Shown here piece by piece: positions 1 to 5,984 of a stretch of 11,713 nt of DNA (positions are counted from its first letter, which is position 1; each line of letters begins with the position of its first letter). Origin of the DNA: Thermodesulfovibrio sp. (GTDB lineage: Bacteria > Nitrospirota > Thermodesulfovibrionia > Thermodesulfovibrionales > JdFR-85); the NCBI GenBank assembly GCA_027050975.1, contig JALUAR010000184.1:1-11713 (forward strand), written 5' to 3'. The notes beneath the pieces were generated by a model that ran no database searches, was not told where the DNA came from, and worked only from the letters and a program-made list of their open reading frames with translations. A program made the translations under genes and the position numbers.

Positions 1-37
1 GGACAGGCGTTATAGGGATATTACGATATTCTAATAT
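1..37. repeat. Left copy of an imperfect terminal inverted repeat
   Basis: The reverse complement of positions 1-37 aligns without gaps to 11649-11685. 28 of 37 positions match, including a perfect 12-base core (26-37 against 11649-11660). Terminal inverted repeats are the replication origins of linear genomes copied by protein-primed polymerases, which fits the polymerase encoded beside this end. The copy starts about 28 bases short of where the right copy would place the terminus, so this end may be incomplete. The repeat is more degenerate than most known ones. Confidence 0.55.
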
Positions 38-273
38 GTAGGTGATGAGTAATAAATGACTTTCAAGTAAGAAATCTCATCAATACAGAGATAGGCGCCG
101 TCGTCAAATATAACCTCGGCCCATGACGCCCCCAAGTCGCCGAGCCATCGTATTATCTCGGCTTCTGTCATGTCACGACCACAGAGCGGTATATGAAAGC
201 GACGCTGACCAATATAACGACCTATGGCGATATACGTCCTGTTATTCAGGTTAACCTTGTGTGGCTTCTGCAT
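31..273 (-). CDS. Hypothetical protein, 80 aa, last gene before the left terminus
   Basis: I do not recognise this protein. The ATG at 271-273 is preferred; an in-frame TTG four codons upstream (283-285) is the alternative. Neither has a strong ribosome binding site. It overlaps the end of the polymerase gene by 23 bases, so it probably depends on translation of that gene. The product mixes predicted strands and helices: a basic N-terminal third, a helix around residues 37-47 (EAEIIRWLGDLG) and an alternating hydrophobic C-terminal part ending in SPTY. The stop falls inside the left terminal repeat, so coding and terminal sequence share bases. There is no membrane segment or metal-binding motif. 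A replication accessory role would suit the position but nothing in the sequence shows it. Confidence 0.6.
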   Translation of the reverse strand: MQKPHKVNLNNRTYIAIGRYIGQRRFHIPLCGRDMTEAEIIRWLGDLGASWAEVIFDDGAYLCIDEISYLKVIYYSSPTY

Positions 274-2059
274 GGCCGACCCCAACGGCTAATGGCGATG
301 TTGAGCCATCCTCATGCACTACACGCTTGGTATATATAGGCTTGAGCTGAACCTTGACCTTGACCCACTTTGCGCCGGCCTGTGGCTGTGATAGTCCTCC
401 CTTTGTCTGCGTAACAAGCCTCCAATATTCATACGTCTGACGCTCTACCTCTTTGGCGTGGTTAGGTATGCCGGCGATAACTCTCCGGTCACCGAAGTAA
501 TACGCTTTCCCTGTGATGATGTAAAGTGATCCTTCGCCTTCAAGCTTCAGCTTTCCGAGTTCGTAGGGGTCTATCAGATAAGATAGACGCTTTAGACCAG
601 CTTCGTTGGTAAATAGGCAGTCCGTATCAACGTAATATGTATTTTCCCAGCCAGCCTCTTCAATGAGCTTCAATAGCTCTACTCTTCCGTATGATGTGAT
701 ATGAGCGCTGATGGCTATGAAGGCGTTGGGGTGAGGATCCTTTTTCTTCTGGACCCCGATGACCTGTTTTCCGAGCTGTATTTCATCTACCACTTCATGG
801 TTGAGGATCCCCTGCCGGCGCTCAAATCTCACTATGTCATCCTCGAACTCGTAAACCTTCTCCCTCCGGCGCTGGGCAAATTTACCATACAGGGAGTTGA
901 GCATATCCTTGAAAAAGTAATACTTCGGCGTCAGACCGCCCTCCTTGGCTTCCTGCTTCTTTGAGTAAAAGTAGTTCACGTATTGGCTAAACAATACGCC
1001 CCCAAAGTAGATGGCGCACCGGTGAACCTTCCGAATATGCCCCCGTTCTATTGCAAGGGCAAGCTCCGGGGTGCATAAGGCAGTTTTGAATCTGCCGATG
1101 GGGAAGGTCAGTTGATCGCCGTGGATATAAGGGTATAACGGTTCATTGGTCTCAATATCAACCTCCGCAACGGCAAGGAAGCCCCTTTTAATGAACTGTG
1201 CGAGTTCACTCACCGTAAGGTTGCTGTATTTGTTGGCGAGCCTAACCGGTAATTTCCGGGTGGCCATGATATAGGGGTAAAGTGAATTGACGTCAAGCTT
1301 ATACGCTTTGCCGGGTATTTCACCGATTCTGTAACATTCAGTCCTCCCGCCGTAATATGCCATATATTCAAGCTCGTCAATTTCCGGGTCGGCGTGGACT
1401 TCAACCTGACGCTCCATAAACCTGTATCTCCAAGCGTTGTATGCTATGCCCGAAAGCGTGAAGCCCCATTTAGACAATCTTTCCTGAGCGAGCATTTTCA
1501 GTAGGGTGTAGATCCCCGAATATGCAATTTTGAGCCTCTCTAATGCTTGTCGCTCAAGGGGGTTTTTTGGACCTTCCGCCTGGTCGGGGAAATCGGTCGT
1601 CCTGACGAACATCTCACGGATCTCTTTGAGTTGCCCTTGGTAGTAATTAAGCAGGTCAATGAATAACAAGCGACGGCGTTCTTTTGTCATTCTGACAATG
1701 AGCCCGTCGCCCCGTGTGTCAAGTATCGCTCTGACCCGCCAGCTTCGCTTTTGTAATTGGTATATCAAGCCCGTTATCTGGAAAATCCTATACAGGTTAT
1801 GACCAAAGACATATACCGTTTTACCCCGTGACACACGGTTCATAACTTCAAGGGCTAAGTCGTTTTTTGACTTCACGAGCCTGAGCACAGGCTTTCTATC
1901 CCGGCGGACATACAAGACCCAGCAACCCCTAAAATGCTCGTATATGGTTTTTTCGTCCTTCCTCTCTCTTGTGACAACCGGCTCAAGGACAATGAATATG
2001 TATGGAAGGCTCAGAGATTTTAGCTTAGGGATAAACCGCTTCCGGCGTTGAAATTTCAT
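251..2059 (-). CDS. polB: Protein-primed family B DNA polymerase (DNA_pol_B_2 type)
   Basis: This enzyme replicates the viral genome from its ends, using a terminal protein as primer. The 602 residues are close to phi29 polymerase (about 575). Palm motifs are in order: YxGG at 236-238, motif A with D256 and SLYP (259-262), motif B with K384 and NSLYG (388-392), motif C DTD (478-480), and the KxY motif K518-A-Y520. The 120-residue gap between motifs A and B leaves room for the TPR1 and TPR2 insertions of this subfamily. The N-terminal exonuclease domain looks degenerate: the first motif reads FIVLE (22-26) where FxDxE is expected, the second HNLYRIF (87-93) lacks its Asp, and the third YSGIY (180-184) has Tyr in place of Asp. 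Proofreading is therefore probably lost. The ATG overlaps the stop of the upstream gene as ATGA. Confidence 0.96.
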   Translation of the reverse strand: MKFQRRKRFIPKLKSLSLPYIFIVLEPVVTRERKDEKTIYEHFRGCWVLYVRRDRKPVLRLVKSKNDLALEVMNRVSRGKTVYVFGHNLYRIFQITGLIYQLQKRSWRVRAILDTRGDGLIVRMTKERRRLLFIDLLNYYQGQLKEIREMFVRTTDFPDQAEGPKNPLERQALERLKIAYSGIYTLLKMLAQERLSKWGFTLSGIAYNAWRYRFMERQVEVHADPEIDELEYMAYYGGRTECYRIGEIPGKAYKLDVNSLYPYIMATRKLPVRLANKYSNLTVSELAQFIKRGFLAVAEVDIETNEPLYPYIHGDQLTFPIGRFKTALCTPELALAIERGHIRKVHRCAIYFGGVLFSQYVNYFYSKKQEAKEGGLTPKYYFFKDMLNSLYGKFAQRRREKVYEFEDDIVRFERRQGILNHEVVDEIQLGKQVIGVQKKKDPHPNAFIAISAHITSYGRVELLKLIEEAGWENTYYVDTDCLFTNEAGLKRLSYLIDPYELGKLKLEGEGSLYIITGKAYYFGDRRVIAGIPNHAKEVERQTYEYWRLVTQTKGGLSQPQAGAKWVKVKVQLKPIYTKRVVHEDGSTSPLAVGVGHAEATQG

Positions 2060-2493
2060 GACCGCCTCCGGGCGTAAATAACTTCCATCTCTTCCGGAAG
2101 TAATGCGATCCCGTATCGGGCAGATGCGATCTGTGTGCCAAGGTCAAGTATCTCAGCCTTTGACAGCGGGATATCAGAATGAACGGACCACTTCATCTCT
2201 ATGCCTTGGAATACTGCTCTCACGACATATTGAAATCGTGCGGGTAGCTTCATTCCTGTTCGGGGGATCAGCCGGATGGGGATCTTCTGGTCAAAGGGTA
2301 TTGGGGCGACTATTTCCCTCCATGCCTCTGACGCAAGGACCTCTCGCATGATCTGGAAAAAGGTCTTACGCCTGATCCCGAATCCCTGCTCTTGAGCAAG
2401 GCGGAGGATCTGATTTCCAGACATACCGGCTTTAAGTCCCTCCTTGATCCAGCTCCACCACCACGTATATGGCGCCGGGCGACGTCTTGCCAT
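2056..2493 (-). CDS. HTH-like protein directly upstream of polB; candidate terminal protein
   Basis: This 145-residue protein is not firmly recognised. Residues about 24-52 read as a short helix-turn-helix-like segment (GMSGNQILRLAQEQG, then IRRKTFFQIMREV). The second half looks like a beta-rich domain, with RFQYVVRAVFQG and a SDIPLSKAEILDLG stretch near residues 106-119. Similar two-part proteins occur, as I recall, in uncharacterised phage and archaeal virus proteins. The N-terminus is basic and Trp-rich (TWWWSW). In phi29 and PRD1 the terminal protein gene lies immediately upstream of the protein-primed polymerase. This gene occupies that position and is translationally coupled to polB by an ATGA overlap, and its own start overlaps the preceding stop. 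A terminal-protein role is a positional inference; a DNA-binding regulator is the main alternative. Confidence 0.8.
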   Translation of the reverse strand: MARRRPAPYTWWWSWIKEGLKAGMSGNQILRLAQEQGFGIRRKTFFQIMREVLASEAWREIVAPIPFDQKIPIRLIPRTGMKLPARFQYVVRAVFQGIEMKWSVHSDIPLSKAEILDLGTQIASARYGIALLPEEMEVIYARRRS

Positions 2494-2744
2494 CAGTATG
2501 TCTTCCTAAGCTGGTCTAACTTCGTCACTGATGTGGCGAGCTCATAGAGTCGCTTGATCGTGAATTCTGAAGCGTCGTCGCCCCACCAAAACGGGTAATA
2601 GCGGGCGAAGTCAAGTATAATCTCAATCTCCTCTGGGCTGAAGTGCTCCCTCATCTTTTGGCTGATGTAGCTCCTCAGTCTTTTTGCCTCCCTCTCCCTT
2701 TCTTTTTTTTCTCTCCACCTGCTTATCTTTTGCCTTTCCTTCAT
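2493..2744 (-). CDS. Hypothetical charged helical protein, 83 aa
   Basis: I do not recognise this protein. The ATG at 2742-2744 is chosen because GGAGG sits nine bases upstream; an in-frame TTG at 2769-2771 would add nine residues but has poorer support. The first 30 residues are extremely rich in Lys, Arg and Glu (REKKEREREAKR) and should form a charged helix. The rest is more globular, with SPEEIEIILDFARYYPFWW and a C-terminal helix. The first 122 bases also encode, in another frame, the C-terminus of the preceding gene. Its last base is shared with the start of the next gene. The charged N-terminus suggests nucleic-acid or protein contact, but no function can be assigned. Confidence 0.65.
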   Translation of the reverse strand: MKERQKISRWREKKEREREAKRLRSYISQKMREHFSPEEIEIILDFARYYPFWWGDDASEFTIKRLYELATSVTKLDQLRKTY

Positions 2745-2991
2745 GCCGACCTTCCTCCGGGGATTTCTCAAGCTGACTCAAGGCTTCATGAGCCAAGAGC
2801 GCTTGGGTGACTGCAAGGTGGTAAACGGCGACGAGCGCCTTCTCATACTCGTCGCCGAAGAAATTGGCTATGAATATTAGCTTTTCAACCGTTGGCTCGT
2901 CCTTTGGGGCGATTTCGGCGATGATGTCTTGGACTTCATTAATAAAGGCTTCGTCATCCCAGAGTTCACGCGTTCTGGAAGGGATGATCAT
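2623..2991 (-). CDS. Hypothetical protein, 122 aa, with a charged low-complexity tail
   Basis: I do not recognise this protein. The ATG at 2989-2991 follows the upstream stop directly (TAAATG), with a GGAG-type binding site inside the end of that gene. Residues 1-75 are acidic and mostly helical (DEAFINEVQDIIAEIAP, then EKALVAVYHLAVTQALLAHEAL). From about residue 78 the protein becomes a hydrophilic tail dominated by Lys, Glu, Gly and Arg with no predicted fold. This tail is encoded by the same bases as the N-terminus of the next gene in another frame. Its low complexity may be a consequence of that overlap, with the globular constraint sitting in the N-terminal part. Confidence 0.7.
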   Translation of the reverse strand: MIIPSRTRELWDDEAFINEVQDIIAEIAPKDEPTVEKLIFIANFFGDEYEKALVAVYHLAVTQALLAHEALSQLEKSPEEGRHEGKAKDKQVERKKRKGEGGKKTEELHQPKDEGALQPRGD

Positions 2992-3348
2992 TTAGGAGTC
3001 CTCCGTTAGGCGTCTCTCTACATTCGCAAGCTCGTTGGCTACCACCATCCTTACTTCTTTAAGCCTCATCTCAGCTTCCCTTAGAGCGTCTCTTAGATTA
3101 TTTAATGCAGTGATTGTTAGGATCGTGTGTTTCCTCAAACACATCATCTCAACTGTGGGGGCGTGCAACTTCCTCATTTTTGTCTTGAGTGTGTCGGCAA
3201 CTGGTAATAACAGCTCAAGCTCCTGCCTTGTTTCCAATATCTTTCTGTCTGTCTCATACATACGTGATATTATCATCGTAAGGGCTGTGTGGTGGGCGCC
3301 GAGCTCAGCCTGCTTTTTCCTCAGCTTCGCCCTCATTGCCTTTGTCAT
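2992..3348 (-). CDS. Hypothetical coiled-coil protein, 118 aa
   Basis: This is an unrecognised, almost entirely helical protein. The start is firm: GGAGGTGA lies six bases before the ATG at 3346-3348, embedded in the end of the preceding gene. The first 50 residues have heptad-like spacing of hydrophobics among Lys, Arg and Glu, and so do residues about 85-115 (ALREAEMRLKEVRMVVANEL). The pattern suggests a helical hairpin or dimer, with a less regular middle that holds the only Cys. It overlaps the upstream gene by 44 bases and abuts the downstream start. There is no membrane span. Scaffold, regulator or DNA-bundling roles are all possible. Confidence 0.75.
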   Translation of the reverse strand: MTKAMRAKLRKKQAELGAHHTALTMIISRMYETDRKILETRQELELLLPVADTLKTKMRKLHAPTVEMMCLRKHTILTITALNNLRDALREAEMRLKEVRMVVANELANVERRLTEDS

Positions 3349-3631
3349 GGTTACTCACCTCCTCAGTTTTATTTGGAAGGTCAAAAATAAGCGGGGCTAT
3401 GTCACGGCGATATATGTCTTTGATCTCAAGTCTAAAGGCGTGGGCGTATTGGTTAAGTAATGTCGCCTGTATCCCGTTTGGGAGCGTAACTTGAATCAGG
3501 TTCGGGTATCCGAGTTCTTTGACCGATAAGTGGAGGACTTCAATCAATCCGGCCCAAAAGTCAATATTCAACCCATCGGGCCTGATTTTGTATGGCCCGG
3601 ACGGCGCCGGTAGTCTCTTCTTTGCTGGCAT
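3305..3631 (-). CDS. Hypothetical protein, 108 aa
   Basis: I do not recognise this protein. It starts at the ATG at 3629-3631, 30 bases after the peptidase gene. This is one of the few real gaps in the gene string, and no good ribosome binding site is visible (the nearest G-rich run is about 18 bases away). The upstream bases TATATCATATTAG could belong to an internal promoter. Residues 1-20 are basic and Pro-rich. Residues 25-85 form a mixed domain containing LPNGIQATLLNQYAHAFRLE, and the last 20 residues are an acidic, unstructured tail that overlaps the next gene by 44 bases. Confidence 0.7.
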   Translation of the reverse strand: MPAKKRLPAPSGPYKIRPDGLNIDFWAGLIEVLHLSVKELGYPNLIQVTLPNGIQATLLNQYAHAFRLEIKDIYRRDIAPLIFDLPNKTEEVSNHDKGNEGEAEEKAG

Positions 3632-3661
3632 ACTAATATGATATACAGACCCCCGACGGTG

Positions 3662-4012
3662 TCAAGTCCCTTTTTCCACATCGGGAAATATAGTAGGGAA
3701 AGGCTTTGATAGGTCCATATCAAGGTGGACATGGCGGTGACCTACGCCGATTCGCTTGAAGCCAAATTCCAGAGCGCCTTTCACAACCAAAAAGCGCTCT
3801 TTGCCTCCGCTCACGGCGATGTCAACCGCCATGCCCTTAGTGTGAGCCGATCCCCGGACGCCACCTACCCTTTTATTACCTTCCGGGCTTCTGTATGCCG
3901 AGCTGATGAGCAGATCCACGCCGTAAGTTCGGTCCATATAATCTGCAAACTCAAGGACATATCTCTTGAACTCGTCGGTCAGGCCATCTAAAACGTGGCT
4001 GTTCAATATCAT
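3662..4012 (-). CDS. M15-family zinc metallopeptidase, probable cell-wall lytic enzyme
   Basis: This 116-residue protein matches the M15 (VanY / D-Ala-D-Ala carboxypeptidase-like) fold used by many phage endolysins to cut peptide cross-links of the cell wall. Visible signatures are SSAYRSPEGNKRVGG (37-51), SAHTKGMAVDIA (55-66) with candidate zinc ligands H57 and D64, and a C-terminal HVHLD (94-98) supplying the third ligand, most likely H96. The length suits the single-domain minimal form, with no wall-binding domain or signal peptide. The ATG at 4010-4012 is chosen because AGGAG lies five bases upstream; in-frame starts further up (TTG at 4034-4036, ATG at 4025-4027) lack this. It starts one base after the stop of a tiny membrane peptide, forming a lysis-like pair. 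If the host is an archaeon without peptidoglycan, the substrate is unclear. A virion entry role is also possible. Confidence 0.88.
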   Translation of the reverse strand: MILNSHVLDGLTDEFKRYVLEFADYMDRTYGVDLLISSAYRSPEGNKRVGGVRGSAHTKGMAVDIAVSGGKERFLVVKGALEFGFKRIGVGHRHVHLDMDLSKPFPTIFPDVEKGT

Positions 4013-4013
4013 C

Positions 4014-4112
4014 TCAGCTCCTATCATATACCGCAATGAGCGGTAGTAGCAATATTGACAGTATAAGCACTATCCCGATTGTCTGAAGAATTCCCTCAAG
4101 GACCGGATCCAC
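4014..4112 (-). CDS. 32-aa single-span membrane peptide, holin-like candidate
   Basis: This is a short gene starting at GTG (4110-4112) with a G-rich ribosome binding site (GGGGGT, about six bases upstream). The product begins VDPVLEGILQ, has one hydrophobic segment over residues about 8-28 (IVLILSILLLPLIAVY), and ends in YDRS. It ends one base before the peptidase ATG, and its start lies inside the end of the 46-aa gene in another frame. A single-span peptide immediately before a wall hydrolase is the layout of a holin or pinholin with its endolysin, so I propose that role by context only. It could instead be a minor membrane component of the virion. Its short length keeps confidence moderate. 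Confidence 0.5.
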   Translation of the reverse strand: MDPVLEGILQTIGIVLILSILLLPLIAVYDRS

Positions 4113-4236
4113 GCTTTTGACCCCCTTTCTTTTTACCCTGCGGTGGCTGTGTCGCCTTCCTCACGCCCTCTGTCAGCTTTTCGCTGACCTTCGCCATCTC
4201 CCTGATCTTCTCCTTGAGTCTTTTCCCCGGCTCCAT
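4096..4236 (-). CDS. 46-aa basic peptide
   Basis: This short gene fills most of the space between the 580-aa protein and the peptidase. Its ATG (4234-4236) overlaps the upstream stop as TGATG, and GGAGG lies five bases before it. The product starts MEPGKRLKEKIREMAKVSEK, forms an amphipathic basic helix to about residue 28, and then turns into a Pro-, Gly- and Lys-rich tail (PPQGKKKGGQKRGSGP). The net charge is strongly positive. Such a peptide could bind DNA or membrane surfaces. It resembles no family I know. The good start signal and the coupled overlap argue that it is translated. Confidence 0.55.
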   Translation of the reverse strand: MEPGKRLKEKIREMAKVSEKLTEGVRKATQPPQGKKKGGQKRGSGP

Positions 4237-5978
4237 CACGCCCTCCACATACGAATCAGTATATCAATATCTTCCTCAGAGTAGCCGAGCCTTTCAAGCT
4301 TGTCTCTTGCCTGATCCTCGGTGATGATCCTTTTTGCCAGTGCCGTTCTGATGTCTGCCTTGGTGAGGGTCCTCTCACGGGCGATCTTCTCTGCCTGCCA
4401 CTCTTCCTGTATCCTGAGCACATCCTCGGTCTCAAGTCCGAGTCTCACGAGCCTGTCATGAAGTTCGCTATCTGATATATCACCCCTGAGATACTCGGCC
4501 TTATATCTCCGCAGAAGTCGCTCAATGTGTTTACGAGTTTTCCTGTATTCTGCAAAGGCGACAAGGAAATCAATCACCCTGTCTGCGTATTTGAGCGACT
4601 TCAGGTTTTCTCTCAGCTCATCACGGGTCAGCGTTCCGAGTTCGTAGAGTTCTATGAGTTCATTCCTGACCCGATTTCTTTCCTCAGCTATGGTCTGAAG
4701 GATGGTAAACTCGGTGAGTATCCGTGCGTTCTGGTCGTTGTAGCCTATGTCCCGATAGGCGAAATAGACGTCGCTCTCGGTGAGAATGCCCAAATCGTAA
4801 GCCCGCCTGACATCAACCCGGGTTAGGGGAAGGTATGAAATTTGCTCAAGCAATGGGCGCCAGAATGGGGATATGTCCTGCGCCCTCATGAGCATTCTCA
4901 GAGTCTCCTGACCTATGACGGTGTAGCGGGTTTCTCCCCAAGGGGATGTGACAGGATCCGCATTCGGCTCAAGGGGCTCCTTCGTGGTCCTGTGTAGCAT
5001 TTCGAATCCCTGTGTCAGGGATGGCAGCTCCCAGTGCGCAATCCAGTATTTCATTGCCCAGTCTTTGGACAGACCCTGAGCTTCCGCCCACTGGGTTAGC
5101 TCTTCCGGATAGTCTTGGTCAAGCTGGAAGGTGCGGATGGCTTCGGGGTTGAAGGCTTCACGGACTGCCATCCGTATAAGGTCGGTAACGGAGGGTATAA
5201 CAAATGCCATGCGCTTGAGGACTTCTCTATCTGAGTCAAGGAAGCCCTCCGCCTCAAGGTAAAGGTCAAGGTCTTTCTCTGATATGAAGCCCCTCAGCCA
5301 TGCGCCTATTGCCGTGGATGGATCCAGACGGCGATATGACAGGCCGAGTAACAGGGAAGCGTGAACGTGGTCATATCCGTGAAGTTTCAGAAGGTCAAAG
5401 GCCGTCTTTGTATCTATGAATTTGCGTCGGTATAGCTCCCTTATCTCCGATGGGCTGACGATTGCTTTTTGTGTCCACTTGAGCAGATCCCACCAGTAAG
5501 GCGATATTCCCCACTCTTTGGCAAGCTCGGCGCCCCGCTCTTCCGGAAGGTGGCCACGAAGGGTTAAAAACAGTATGTCGTTAAGGGAAGGGATGATCAG
5601 GTTTGGGTCACCTGTGGATTCCAGCCATCTCTTGCGTGCCAGTCGTGTTCCTATTTCCTGACCAAGACCAAAGCCACCGAGGGCGTAGCCGATTGAAAAG
5701 GACGCAAGGACGAAGGTATTTAAGATAGCGTCCACCAAGCCCTTGATAAGGTCGGCGAAGGCGTCGCCTATCTCTTTTTTTATCTTTTCTCGAATGTTCT
5801 CCGTCTCTTTTTTGACGTCCTCTCCGACTGCCTCAAGCTTTTCCCTTGCGGATGGTTTGATTGTGATGATTTCACCGTAAACGGGGTGTTCCTCAACTGT
5901 GACATGGTCCTCAATTATCTGTAAAAGCTCTTCAAATGTTTTTGAAATTTTCTCTCTCAGGCCCGGCTGTTCGGCCAT
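4236..5978 (-). CDS. 580-aa helical-repeat virion-associated protein with an N-terminal membrane segment
   Basis: This is the second largest protein. Residues 1-70 are charged and helical. Residues about 76-106 are hydrophobic and Gly-rich (LVDAILNTFVLASFSIGYAL) and probably span or insert into a membrane. The remainder is built from about six copies of a roughly 40-residue helical unit with the pattern G-x-[IL]-[ST]-x-x-[DE] ... L-x-x-x-G-[YFL] ... near residues 178-212, 217-260, 388-424, 438-474, 486-527 and 538-578. Between them lie conserved-looking blocks such as PSVTDLIRMAVREAF (262-276) and HWELPSLTQGFEMLHR (315-330), which I associate with uncharacterised phage and archaeal virus proteins. 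The start has GGTGAGGT just upstream. A vertex, genome-delivery or tape-measure-like role is inferred from size, repeats and the neighbouring membrane protein. Confidence 0.85.
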   Translation of the reverse strand: MAEQPGLREKISKTFEELLQIIEDHVTVEEHPVYGEIITIKPSAREKLEAVGEDVKKETENIREKIKKEIGDAFADLIKGLVDAILNTFVLASFSIGYALGGFGLGQEIGTRLARKRWLESTGDPNLIIPSLNDILFLTLRGHLPEERGAELAKEWGISPYWWDLLKWTQKAIVSPSEIRELYRRKFIDTKTAFDLLKLHGYDHVHASLLLGLSYRRLDPSTAIGAWLRGFISEKDLDLYLEAEGFLDSDREVLKRMAFVIPSVTDLIRMAVREAFNPEAIRTFQLDQDYPEELTQWAEAQGLSKDWAMKYWIAHWELPSLTQGFEMLHRTTKEPLEPNADPVTSPWGETRYTVIGQETLRMLMRAQDISPFWRPLLEQISYLPLTRVDVRRAYDLGILTESDVYFAYRDIGYNDQNARILTEFTILQTIAEERNRVRNELIELYELGTLTRDELRENLKSLKYADRVIDFLVAFAEYRKTRKHIERLLRRYKAEYLRGDISDSELHDRLVRLGLETEDVLRIQEEWQAEKIARERTLTKADIRTALAKRIITEDQARDKLERLGYSEEDIDILIRMWRA

Positions 5979-5984
5979 GTTACC

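Noticed and set aside
31..273. Possible toxin, antitoxin or regulator at the left end
   Set aside because: No HTH, ribbon-helix-helix or nuclease motif is visible, and there is no partner gene.
1210..1404. 64-codon minus-strand frame inside the polymerase gene
   Set aside because: Fully contained in the palm region of polB in another frame, where conserved motifs explain the sequence.
3035..3460. 141-codon open frame on the plus strand with hydrophobic product
   Set aside because: It lies wholly opposite two minus-strand genes with good binding sites; its hydrophobicity is what the complement of Lys/Glu-rich coiled-coil codons gives.
3632..3661. TATA-like bases before the 108-aa gene as an internal promoter
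   Set aside because: The AT-rich bases end only a few bases before the ATG, too close for an archaeal TATA box with a normal start; kept only as a possibility in the gene entry.
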